From positions 186,001-250,000 of the forward strand of contig CAUWAG010000012.1 in the NCBI GenBank assembly GCA_963556695.1: a stretch of 64,000 bases of DNA. Reading direction: 5' to 3'. Shown in pieces: positions 1 through 9,531 of the stretch. Positions within the stretch are counted from its first letter, which is position 1, and each line of letters begins with the position of its first letter. The notes beneath the pieces are model-generated. The model was given only the letters and a program-made list of their open reading frames with translations. It ran no database searches and was not told where the DNA came from. Made by a program: the position numbers and the translations under genes. This DNA is from Anthostomella pinea. Its lineage: Eukaryota; Ascomycota; Sordariomycetes; Xylariales; Xylariaceae.

Positions 1-277
1 ATGTCGCATTGGTGGGTGGAGTAGGTGTTTGTTATCTGCTGGCGAGGGAAACCACAAGGGGGAAAAACCTCGCAGGAGTGGGTATTGTGGAGACAAGCTG
101 CTTGGCTATCGGGCTCTGCGATAAAATGGGGCCTCTCCACTGTCGTGTGCTGGTTATCGACTCGCACAAGCCGGGTCAGAAAGGGGGCCATAGCAGGATT
201 CGAACCCACTTGTTCTCGTCGCCCACCGCACAAACGAGAACACAACCAGGCGCATTTGACCATTGCGCCATACGGCC
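1..277 (-). mobile_element. tRNA-derived SINE, copy 1 (runs off left edge)
   Basis: This is the 5' (head) part of a short retroelement on the minus strand. The 92-nt tRNA-like head is at 186-277 and the body continues leftwards past position 1. It matches the copy at about 50827-51101 almost throughout. The head is identical in both copies. The body differences are mostly C/T or G/A changes plus a few small indels. It sits inside a degenerate LINE ORF1, whose sequence resumes at 278. The tail and the left target duplication lie outside the window, so this copy alone cannot prove the insertion mechanism. Confidence 0.75.
186..277 (-). other. tRNA-like SINE head with pol III A and B boxes
   Basis: Read on the minus strand, the ends form a 7-bp acceptor-like stem (GGCCGTA with TATGGCC). 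A GCGC/GCGC D-stem and a T-arm around TTCGAAT are also visible. An A box (TGGCGCAATGG, complement of 260-270) and a B box (GGTTCGAATCC-like, complement of 196-206) are intact. There is no ordinary anticodon arm; a perfect 8-bp hairpin (GTTCTCGT with ACGAGAAC) occupies that region. It resembles an arginine-type tRNA at the 5' end but is unlikely to work as a tRNA. It is better read as an internal pol III promoter. Confidence 0.7.
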
Positions 278-1900
278 ACTGTTTGGGCTTTAACTTCATT
301 AGTAACAGCAATGTCAGTAATGTCGATTATCAATCCTTCCGTATTGATGAACTTTCTTGGGCATCCATTGACCTTATAGTGATGCCAGACCGTGTAGGTC
401 TCGATCTTTTCTGCCTTGAGAATATTGGTGATTTCTTCTTGGAAGGCCAGGAGCTTAGCCTGAGTTGGCTTGTCCCTTGGGTATAAGATAAATCCGGAGG
501 GGCACCGGGTCACTTCTCTAAGCTCTTAAGAGTGGAGTTTAAGTCTTCTGTTTAGTGTAGACTTTATTTTGTAAGGCTCTAGGTGGCTATTATCTATGCG
601 GACAAAGACCCAGAGATCATCCTGTTTCTTCTTCAGTTGGTTGGCAGTGATATGGGCACCAGGCTGTGTTTTCTTTATGGTAGTGTTGATTGTCCGTGGA
701 TGCTGTCGTTGGCTAGAGGAGACAGCTTGGGCAAAGGTCATGGTGGGCTTTACCATCCCTATCCCCCCAAGAATGGTCTTTCTTTTGGGCGGATCTCGGG
801 TTTCCAGCCACTTGTTCAGATATTTAAAGAAGAAAGTGCTGAACTCCTTGGCATGAGAGTATAATTCAGTTCCAGCTTTCTTTAGTGTCTTATCAACCAC
901 TGTAGCACACTCTTAAAATATTGTTATCCTGGCTTCATAAAGGTGCTTGTCTTTAGCCAGTATTCTGGCAACTTGGTCCTGGCACTCTGAAGAGGAGGTT
1001 TTATTCTTTATATCGCATGTAATAGTTTGGTCTGTCGAGATTTCGTTTAATTGAGGTCGTTTCATTCCAGTGGTGCTGTTGTCATTGATATTTCAGGATT
1101 TTCTTTTTAGAGAGGAAATAACAGTAAAAGTCAGCCTCAGAGACCTGTGACGGGCTGCTGCTGATGTCGTCAAGCAGCGCCTGGCGGAGCCTGCTCGGAG
1201 TTGCCGGGCCGTATGTCTTTCTAGAGGCCGGGGATTTGAGCACGCCGCCGGTGGTCGTCTTTGGGACGGCCACGGGCGTGTTTGGGGGCCCGTCGTGGAA
1301 GGGTGCCATCCGGCTTGTGAGAAAAATTCTCTTGTGCCTTGATAGAGATAGTCAGTTACTGAGAGAAGTGCCTGCTTTAATGCAAATATCAAGGTTGCGC
1401 CCTAACAGCGGGGCGCCAAGAAAAATAGTTGTTTTAGGCAAATCTGAGTCCGCTAGTGCAACAGTATCAGATTATGACGAGACTGGGGGAGACTTGGCGG
1501 ATATAGGAGGTTTTGCCTAAGCACTTGGCAAATGTGCGATGGACTGTGAGGGGGAAAGGCGATTGCATCAGTCTCGCCAAAAAGCCAAGGTCTTGTCTTC
1601 GGTCCGAAAAGGCTTGAATTCTTAGACGAACAACATGCCTCTTATCTCGTCGGCCTCCCCCAGAACAGCCCCAGCAAGTGCCTGCTTGGGCCGCTTGGTT
1701 GGCCTTAGTTTTCCCCAGATCTCCACACGCTTCCCCGGATCTAACGTGTTGATCGGCACCGGAGAGAAGTCCACGATTCTTCGGTCAGGACTGCGAGAGG
1801 TGATCTTTTCTCCAAAGATCGTAGTAAGGCTGGTCGGATCCACCCGTGGCTTAACCCCTCTTTGTCCAGACTGCACAGGGTAGTAGTCTGATGATATCAT
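278..1900 (-). mobile_element. LINE-like retroelement relic: gag-like ORF1 region
   Basis: Several minus-strand open stretches in different frames resemble the gag-like ORF1 protein of ascomycete (Tad-type) LINEs. One (about 526-900) is lysine-rich and contains TFAQAVSSSQ and DDLWVFVRI. A second (up to 513) contains TRCPSGFILYPRD, typical of the gag-like core, and is cut by the SINE at 277. Pieces at 1082-1309 and 1622-1900 look like a proline- and serine-rich N-terminal region. Stops and frame changes separate the pieces, so no intact protein can be made. No reverse transcriptase is in the window; it would lie to the left. Family assignment is by eye. Confidence 0.5.
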
Positions 1901-1971
1901 CCGGGGAAGACTGTTGGGGCTTGTGGTATTAGGCTAGGTGGTCGTTCGAGTATGAAGTGCAAGATTGATGT

Positions 1972-3197
1972 TTGAAGGCTATAGAAATTACTGTGTTGGG
2001 TTCCACAGTCATCCACATATCCCATCATAACCACGACTACTTTCATCAGCCCACTGCCACTTCAGACCCATCGAGCACCAGGGTCGACGACATACCAGCA
2101 ACAACAGTTCAATGCCACGCTTCCAACCTACTCGAGTTGCCTAACAGGACACTACTCTGCACCTGGTTTGGAGGGACGCAGGAGGCACGGACGACATTTC
2201 CGTATACTTATCCCGGCGCACACCAAGCTCCTCCTGGATCTACTCAGTCCGCGTATCATCTGATCCGGTCCGGAGTGAACAAAACCCTCTTCTATTCAGA
2301 GACCCAGCAAACGGGACCATATTACTGTTTCACACTGCACAGCCAGCAGGAAATCAAGACCAAGCTGTGACCGTTGCCAGGACTTCAAAGACCAAGGTCA
2401 GTCCTGGTCGGAGCCCAACGCGCCGTTTCCCAACAAAGGGCATGTTCATACGCCAGCTGGTGGTCGTCCTGCCGGACAACACCTGGGTTCTGCCGATCTG
2501 GTACTGTCGGGTGCCTCCAGGTTTCCGCTGGATCGGCCCCGATGATGTCTCGGCTGGGCTGTACACGAGAGACGGAGGCAAGACCTGGAACGAGAAGGCC
2601 GTCCCAGACTCCACCGGCTGTGTTCATATAAACACTGTCCCTCTTCCGCTCGACAAAGGCTATCTTGCCTTCTACCGCAGTCGGTGGGCGGATTGTATCT
2701 ACCGGTCCACCTCTTTTGACAGCATTAACTGGAGCGCGCCTGAGTGGACGTCACTCCCAAATCCGAATTCGGGCATCTGCGCCACAGCACTACCTAACGG
2801 TGATGTCGTGATGGTCTTCAATGATTCTAGCACGTATCTCGGCATGGAGCTACGAGAAGGTCTCTACGACAATATCATCCCTGCCGAAGACCCGCGAGTG
2901 AATCAGCCGGAAGGGTCCAACGGCAAGGTCGCCATCTGGGGCACGCCAAGAAAGGCGCTCTCGGTCGGTATCTCAAGGGACGAAGGCAAGACTTGGAGGT
3001 ATAGGGTCCTGGAGGATGGCGATGGCTTTTGCATGACCAATGATTCGAAAGGGCGCTCGAACCGAGAGCTCAGCTACCCGAGTATATACTTTGACAGATC
3101 TGAGGGGGATAAAGGGGTGCATATTTCGTATACTCATCATCGTCAGAGTATTCGATATGTACACATTGACGATGTAGCTCAGTTCGTAGGTGAATGA
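1972..3197 (+). pseudogene. sialidase / BNR-repeat family protein, frameshifted
   Basis: The product resembles exo-sialidase-like six-bladed propeller proteins. The N-terminal part (frame 1) has CHASNLLELPNRTLLCTWFGGTQE, broken here as CHASNLLELP then WFGGTQE, the usual first strand of the family. From about 2184 the similarity continues in frame 3 (GTDDISVYLSRR), so one base appears to be missing at about 2181-2186. Asp-box motifs follow (YTRDGGKTW, SRDEGKTW). The C-terminal strand reads RELSYPSIYFD then HISYTHHRQSIRYV, and the stop is at 3195-3197. No in-frame ATG is obvious before 1972, so the start is uncertain. No intron signals fit the frame change. It could be a true pseudogene or a base error. 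Confidence 0.7.
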
Positions 3198-3493
3198 GGA
3201 ACATGGGGTTTAACCTGCTTAGCTGTTGCGCTTTAGTCACTTCAAGGATGACAACATCAATCTCATCATCTTCGTACATTTTTCACGTAGAATTTGTCGA
3301 GGCATTCTAGTTTGTCATGTAATAAAATGAGTACTAACGATAGATCGAATCTAGATAGAAGTCTTCGCAGATGAAAGTGAAATAACACTTGCAAGGTCCG
3401 GCGTCCATGCGTTCATTGAGCATTGATAGTTCTGCGAGGCTTGTTCTGTATATCGATGAATGGGTACAAGATGGGATATATATTCTAGTCACA

Positions 3494-5267
3494 TCAAAGC
3501 TTCGCCCGCATCTTCCTCCCAGGTATCTCTGGGTACAGGTTCTTCGTCCGTACGAGGTAGTCCACGTCGGTTGTGTTCAAAAGGTCGGGCGTGGCCTGGC
3601 CTAGACTTGTGAGCCCGCAAAGTCTCATTGATACTTCAATCTCGTCTTCCAAAACTGCGAGCTCATCAGTGACTTGTCTCTAGACTGGCGCCTGGGGTGT
3701 ACGTACTTGAAATAAGGTGCTGAACACCATCCTGGCCGTACACAAGACTGTATCTAGATCTGGGGTTAACGAGCGATGTACAAGGGGTACGGTCGCGTGG
3801 CTTACAAGAATGGTCTTCCGATACCTACGGCTGTAGCCCCGAGAGCAATGGCCTTGAGGATATCGCTTCCCCTCTCGAAGCCACCGTCCATATATACCTC
3901 CATCTTGGAGAAGACGGTTAGACATTTTCTGCCGAAGCTCGAGGAGGTTCAAAAATGGCAGGCTGGGAACTGTGGTCGATGGGTAAGCATTGGTCAGATC
4001 GACTAGACATCAGGTAGGATGAGACTTACGTGTCTAGTGACCTTCCTCCGTGATTACTTAGGAAGATGGCGTCCACGTCGTACGTCAACGCCATCTCCGC
4101 GTCCGCCACACTTTGCACCCCTTTGAGAACGATGGGCAGTTCTGAAGTCTCCTTAATCCAAGCTAGATCCGACCACGTCAAAGCCTTGTCGATATACTGA
4201 CCCATCAATCGCCCGAGTCCACCTCCTTTCTTGTCGTTTGAAGAGGCCGCGCCACTGATCGCTGATTGTATGTCTACCGCAGCGATACGCTCGTCTGCCT
4301 CGCGTTTGCCTGGAACCGGTGCATCGACCGTCACGAATATTGCCTTGATTCCTAACGCTTTCGCTTTTTGTAGGAGATCGGCCGTCTTATGTCGTTCGGA
4401 ATTTACATAGAGTTGCAGGAAGAATGGTTGTTTAGGGTCAACCGACTCCACGATGCTACTCAAGGGGTAGGAAGCGTTATTGGAGACCTATCCATTCAGT
4501 GAGTGGTGTTGGACTGAAGATGCCTGTCATTCTGCTATTGCCCTACGCATTGAATTATGTCTTCTGCTCCCGCGGCCCTAGCAAGCGCAAGTTCGCCATC
4601 GGGGGGTGCAAGCTTGGCCATTGCGGCTGGGCTGGTGAAGAAGGGCGCTGCGCTGTCATGACCGAGGATCTTCCTTCTGAAATCCACCTTGCTGACATCT
4701 CGAAGTATCCGAGGTTGGATCATGATACGCCTCAACAAAGCTTTGTTTTGTCGGTGCGTGCTCAGGTCGGTCGCCGTGGACGAATAGAAAGCCCATGTCT
4801 TCGGCGTCAACTCTTGCCCAGCGACTGTTTCGAAATGCGCGGCACTGATCAATGCGTGTAGTTGGGGTGGTCCGGCAACCTCGTCGGCTGATGCTGACCG
4901 CTTTTGCTTTCTTGCCTCCCCGACTTCCATCGTAGCTCCGGGCGGGGCCACGTCGCTGCTCGGTTCGAGGAAGCTTTTGAACCTGTCCTCAGACAGATTC
5001 TCCTCGAAGATTCCCGGGGCGTAGACCTCGTCGAAGGCTTCTGTGGCGTTTGTACCTGCATTCTGGAGAATGACTAGCCGAGATGTCAGTGCGAAAGTTC
5101 CAGCGAATGACCCTGGAGTTGTACTCACTCTCTGGCCCACCTGAGTGCTCATGCAGGAACTCTGTCACATCCCACACCTTGGAGTGGACGGCAATCCAGC
5201 AGTCGTCTTTCCTGTCATGCTTTCTGAGCTCCGCCAAGGAGATATGACGTGATGAATCCGTGTTCAT
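3494..5267 (-). pseudogene. FMN-dependent alpha-hydroxyacid dehydrogenase with cytochrome b5 domain (L-lactate dehydrogenase b2-like), frame-disrupted
   Basis: It resembles flavocytochrome b2-type L-lactate dehydrogenases. The modelled exons on the minus strand are 5267-5129, 5073-4547, 4487-4030, 3969-3806, 3759-3707 and 3654-3494, all with GT-AG introns. The b5 domain (HISLAELRKHD, then HEHSGGPE) is followed by the FMN barrel ([71 protein letters not shown]). The frame changes inside exon 4 at about 3930-3957, and the summed exon length is not a multiple of three. The second b5 heme ligand position reads VYAPG where flavocytochrome b2 has a histidine. Probably a pseudogene, though indel errors cannot be excluded. 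Confidence 0.75.
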
Positions 5268-5852
5268 GTTCGCGAATGAATGAGATGTGATAGCCGCGGG
5301 TCTCTTGGCTGAGCATATTCCCAATCACAACCCTGACTCAATCGTAGGTATCCAAAGTAGATGCTCTGAAATATGCGTAACTGACTAATACACATTGCGA
5401 CAGGTCCATTGACAACTTCGCGCAGTAACAGCGAGGACCATTTTTGTCGCCACTGTAGTAGAGGCCTCTAGTCCGATGGGAACTACTGGTCCAGTTGGGG
5501 TCATGCAAAGACTCCACAACCTCGCTCGGCAAGCTCTCCTTTCTCCAAATCTCCATCTCAACTGACTCGAGGTCTCTCGGCATTCTCGCCGGTCTCCAAT
5601 TATTCATCTCCACCGAATCCCCGGCTCCCCTACTCCGCATTCCCCGACAACCCCTCAATCGTGACGGCTTCCGCGCCGGCCTGACCCCGATTCTATCGTG
5701 TGGTTCTTGACTTCTGGCGACGCGGGTAATGGAATCATAAACTGATGACAGCAACAGACAGCTTTATCTTGGGCAGCTGTGTTCTACTCCATCTGATATC
5801 CGGGCCTCCTTGTCATTCTGGGAAGTACTCAACGCCAATCGACGTTTGAATC
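5268..5852. other. divergent intergenic region
   Basis: This lies between the divergently transcribed dehydrogenase pseudogenes and presumably holds both promoters. Open frames on either strand show no recognisable protein. I see no clear TATA box or repeat. Confidence 0.5.
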
Positions 5853-6965
5853 ATGTCTCCAAAGCCCGTCGTCCTGCACGTCGGTGAGCCGATCAAGTAC
5901 AATCACGATTTCTACGAGAATGAGTTATGTGAGCGCTTCGAGGTCGTCCATAATGGGGACTTGGATCGGGAATCCTTCATCAAAGCATTAAAGAGCAAGA
6001 AGTGAGCGTGGCCCCTTGTTCACATACCAAGGTGTAGCTGACAGGGGCAGGTATAGCGACTTCTCGGCAATCTATCGACCGCATTTCCAGACGGGGGGCG
6101 AGATGGGTCAATGGGACGACGAGTTGATTTCATTGCTTCCACCCTCCGTAAGAACATTTGCCTCAGCCGGTGCCGGATTCAACTGGGCAGACGTAGACGC
6201 CCTCGGCCGTCGCAAGATATGGTACGCGAACGGCGCCGGTGCCTCTGACGAAGCCGTCTCCGGCACCGGCTTATACATGATACTCTCGGTCTTTCGCAAT
6301 TTCACCCGATCACAGCTTGCGGCCAGGACGTGGGACCCCGAGAAGTTCAACGCCTGCCACAAGCTCACTGCGACCATCTCGGCGAACCCGAGGGGCCATG
6401 TTCTAGGCATCGTAGGGCTAGGAACATTGGCAAGAAGCTTGCCTACAAGGCACGCGCAGCGCTTGGGATGGAGATTTACTACTACGATGTCGTGCCAGCC
6501 GCGCCCGAGGTCGAGAAAGAGCTTGGGGCCACCTTTCACGGGGCCCTGCATGATTTGCTGCGTGTTGCGGATTGCATCAGTCTGCATACGCCCCTGAACA
6601 AACACACGCAGGACTTGATGAACAGCGAAGCGTTTGCTGTGATGAAAGACGGGGCGCGCTTGATCAACACGGCGAGAGGACCGGTCGTGAACGAAGATGC
6701 TCTTGTGGAGGCACTAAGGAGCGGGAAGATTGCCGCGGCAGGGTTGGATGTGCATTACAACGAGCCCTAAGTATCCAAGGAGCTGGCACAAATGGAGAAC
6801 GTCACTTTGACGACGCATGTCGGTGGTGGTGCCCTCAACACGAGGATCAACTTTGAGCTGAACGCCATGGAGAATATCCTGGCTGTTGTGGGCGACGATG
6901 GGCAGTTCACTGGCGCGGAGCCATTAGCGCCAGTCAATACGAAGGCATTCCAGTCGCTTACATAG
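5853..6965 (+). pseudogene. D-isomer 2-hydroxyacid dehydrogenase (glyoxylate/hydroxypyruvate reductase-like), broken
   Basis: Family members reduce 2-oxoacids with NAD(P)H in the cytosol. Exon 1 is 5853-6001, with an intron to 6050, then the main coding region. The Rossmann motif GIVGLG is cut by a frame change at about 6421-6426; the sequence continues in another frame as NIGKKLAYKARAALG, so one base seems to be missing. Catalytic positions are recognisable: Arg in NTARGPVV, Glu in LDVHYNEP and His in TTHVGGGA. A TAA at 6768-6770 interrupts the frame directly after NEP, where related proteins continue. Sequence after the stop is still family-like (VSKELAQMENVTL) to a TAG at 6963-6965. Two independent lesions make a true pseudogene likely. 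Confidence 0.8.
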
Positions 6966-7588
6966 AAATATATGGTTCTCCGTTCTACATACCAGCCCCT
7001 TCTTGTTCGAACTCGCTTCTCGGCTACGTGACTTCGCGTTCCCAACCCAGCAGATTGAGAGATGGTATCGATGTTGTGGAATCAATTCAGGCTCTGCCGC
7101 GACCTTGAGCAAATAAACGATTGTTATGATTTTGATTGTTATGATTTGGCTCGTGGCTGAACTCTGTTCGTCGCCCCCTCACCCTCAACGCCAATGGCTC
7201 CAGCGAAACCCTCGTACACCTTCTTCGGTGAGTCACGAGAGCCCTATATGAATGCGAATCCTCGCACAGTAATATCGCGAATAATTTCTCTACGAACCAC
7301 ACCGCAATCATCTCTTCCCAACATCACCCCGAACGTACCACACAAATCGCGCGTCTCTCTGTCCACACACTCGATCATTGACGGCATCGTTCTTCTCTAT
7401 CGTCGAATCAAGTCGCAACCACTAATCGAGATTTACATCCTTCCACCATAAGTGAGTGCCCTAGTCTGCATGACTGACGTCGACATCAGTTGACGTGCGT
7501 TCAGTCCCGCGGGGATCTTTACTCAAACAAAGCTGAGCGCCGGTACCAACGAGAGTGAAGACCAGAAACCAACGAAATAGGAGCAGCA
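6966..7588. other. intergenic stretch
   Basis: No gene is supported. A possible 12-residue start exon (MAPAKPSYTFFG, from 7194) is followed by a GTGAGT donor, but I found no convincing downstream exon. Confidence 0.4.
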
Positions 7589-7912
7589 ATGCCGAACGAC
7601 GCCGAGACCAGAAGGCTTGCAGAGCAAGTCGAGTATCTGACTTAGCGACTCGACACGCAAACGCACCTAGAGGAGCTGCTGCAGGAGAAAATCCGCAGAA
7701 TGAAGAGAAAACAGGAGTATCTGACTCATCAACTCGACATGCAAGACGAGCTATTGCAGGACAAGGACTACATCATCAAGAGAAAGAAGGAGGTCATTGC
7801 AGACAAGCAGAGTATGATTGACGTCCTCGTCACCCTTTGGACCAATGGATTCCACATTACGCATGATAATGCGCAGGCGGTCTTAGGGATGGTCGGCACG
7901 ATCTTCGAATAG
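7589..7912 (+). pseudogene. small coiled-coil protein with an in-frame stop
   Basis: One frame from ATG 7589 to TAG 7910-7912 is rich in Glu, Gln, Lys and Leu. It would form a coiled coil of about 105 residues, but a TAG at 7643-7645 interrupts it. Two related segments are visible (VEYLT-stop-RLDTQ and QEYLTHQLDMQ), suggesting an internal duplication. A CAG to TAG change would explain the stop. If translation starts at the internal ATG (7700), a 70-residue protein ending HDNAQAVLGMVGTIFE remains possible. I do not recognise the family. Confidence 0.4.
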
Positions 7913-8743
7913 AGACAGAGAATCAGGGTCGTCATCCAGTACCTCTAGCATGATAGAAAATCTCTTGGCCTCTAGCAGTGGATGATGCTGCGACAACTCA
8001 AGGTTACTCAACTCTGCGAGAAATCACAATTGCGATTATGGAGAAGGCCGTGATCTTTCGCTCCTATTGAAGAATTATCAACCTGCATCTTGGACAATAC
8101 ATTCTTGTAGCATGTTGAGGACCCTTGTGCCACGTGACTTGTTCTTGCTTCATTCCAGAGCAAGCCCTCCAACCGATCTATTGTTCCACACAAGCAGAAA
8201 GGAGCATACAGCTCAAAGGATCTCAGCGATCGGATGCATAATTGCGACGAAAAGGGATGGTAAGGTAGGTATAGCGTACAGCACGGGGGCTCTGCTTCTT
8301 GTTATCTTTTGGGGTATTTGGGTTTGGCTCCCCCCTTCGGTCGAAGACCTAAAAAATAAGAACAAATCGTGGTACCTGCGTACCTCGGGCAGGCACCTGC
8401 ATTTAGCTTTGTGCCAATCAACAGACGGCAGGTACATACAGTGCTTGTCCATCGAGGAAAGTCTATCCCATTGCCAGATGCTGTGGGCGCCGAAATTTCT
8501 ACACGCGCCACCATTCTCCGGCGAGAATCACCTTGCATAAGATACCGTAAGTACCTACCTGATGCCCATGTCCACCGTTGACTCCCACAGTTTTTAAGCT
8601 GATTCTTGATACAACCACTGGATTCAAGTTGTTCAGTTGCCCACAGCACCATTTGCCATCAGAGCACTCGCCCGCGCCAATCTTGGAGTGGTCGAAAGAA
8701 ACTCACATAAGCACCTGCAATAAGCGATTCTTCATTGAGCAGA
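7913..8743. other. intergenic stretch
   Basis: Open frames here are short, overlap on both strands and show no recognisable motif. The last 200 bases are presumably the promoter of the gene at 8744. Confidence 0.45.
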
Positions 8744-9376
8744 ATGGTGACGCCTCCACGACAATCGCGTCTTCTGTCGCTGCCGCCAGCCATACGCGCT
8801 CAGATATACGAATACTGCGCTGCTACATACATCATTGCGGACGTCGGATCGACCCCTTGGCCAGCCGCCTACGCCATCCCTGGCCAGAAATACACCGACT
8901 ACCCAGCCCTGCTGCGGACCTGCAAATTCATCGCTCGAGAAGCGCGGTCGATACTCTATCAGGACGTACGGATAAGGTTCATTTCAGGCTTCTACTGGAA
9001 ATGCAAGAGCAGGGCGTCGCTTGCTGCCGTCGGCACCTTCGCGCCTCTGGCGATTCGCAACCTGTTCATCGAGCTTGACGTCAACTATCGCGCCAAACCC
9101 TTCGTCACGGACCTGGTAGCCATCTTCAAGGCGTGCAAGAACATCGAATATGTGGATCTTCACATCTCCCCTGAGTTTGATCGGCAGAGGAGCTACCCAG
9201 CTCAAAGGCCAGGCCGCTCGTCAATGGGTGCAAAAGGGTACGAGGCATTTCTGCTGTTCTTGCAGACGAAGCCGAAGTTGGAGATGTTTGTTCTCCGTGG
9301 GAGCTACTCGAAGCCTTTGGCGGAATTCATGCGGCACGGACTTGAGGTGGAAGGGATTATTGGTGACTCAGAGTGA
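8744..9376 (+). CDS. hypothetical protein, fungal F-box-like/2EXR-type N-terminus
   Basis: A single-exon frame of 210 residues starts at ATG 8744. The N-terminus (RLLSLPPAIRAQIYEYC) is the typical opening of a large group of fungal proteins that begin with an LPxEIRxxIYxY box, related to F-box or 2EXR domains. A second group feature follows (ALLRTCKFIAREARSILYQ). The rest is a mixed helix/strand region with no catalytic motif that I recognise. There is no signal peptide or membrane segment. Function is unknown; many relatives are lineage-specific. The antiporter gene at 9532 converges from the opposite strand. Confidence 0.65.
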   Translation: MVTPPRQSRLLSLPPAIRAQIYEYCAATYIIADVGSTPWPAAYAIPGQKYTDYPALLRTCKFIAREARSILYQDVRIRFISGFYWKCKSRASLAAVGTFAPLAIRNLFIELDVNYRAKPFVTDLVAIFKACKNIEYVDLHISPEFDRQRSYPAQRPGRSSMGAKGYEAFLLFLQTKPKLEMFVLRGSYSKPLAEFMRHGLEVEGIIGDSE

Positions 9377-9531
9377 CTCTGCTTAACCTCCCAGCGCGGA
9401 GCCAGAGCAGCGAAGATACTGAGGCATTCGTGATATTTGGCAAAAGCGACCTGGGATAAGCCTTGATGGTAGCTTATAAGGATAAGCTTGCTTGTGCCAG
9501 GGTGTTGGGTGTTATCCCAGCAACCATGGTG

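Noticed and set aside
186..277. Functional nuclear tRNA gene on the minus strand
   Set aside because: A and B boxes and end stems are present, but there is no anticodon stem with a 7-nt loop, and the same 92 nt heads a mobile element at 51010-51101.
5338..5754. 138-codon minus-strand open frame
   Set aside because: No recognisable motif; it lies in the divergent promoter region between two genes.
7194..7451. Small mitochondrial-type protein starting MAPAKPSYTFFG
   Set aside because: Only a 12-residue candidate first exon with a donor site; no convincing second exon follows.
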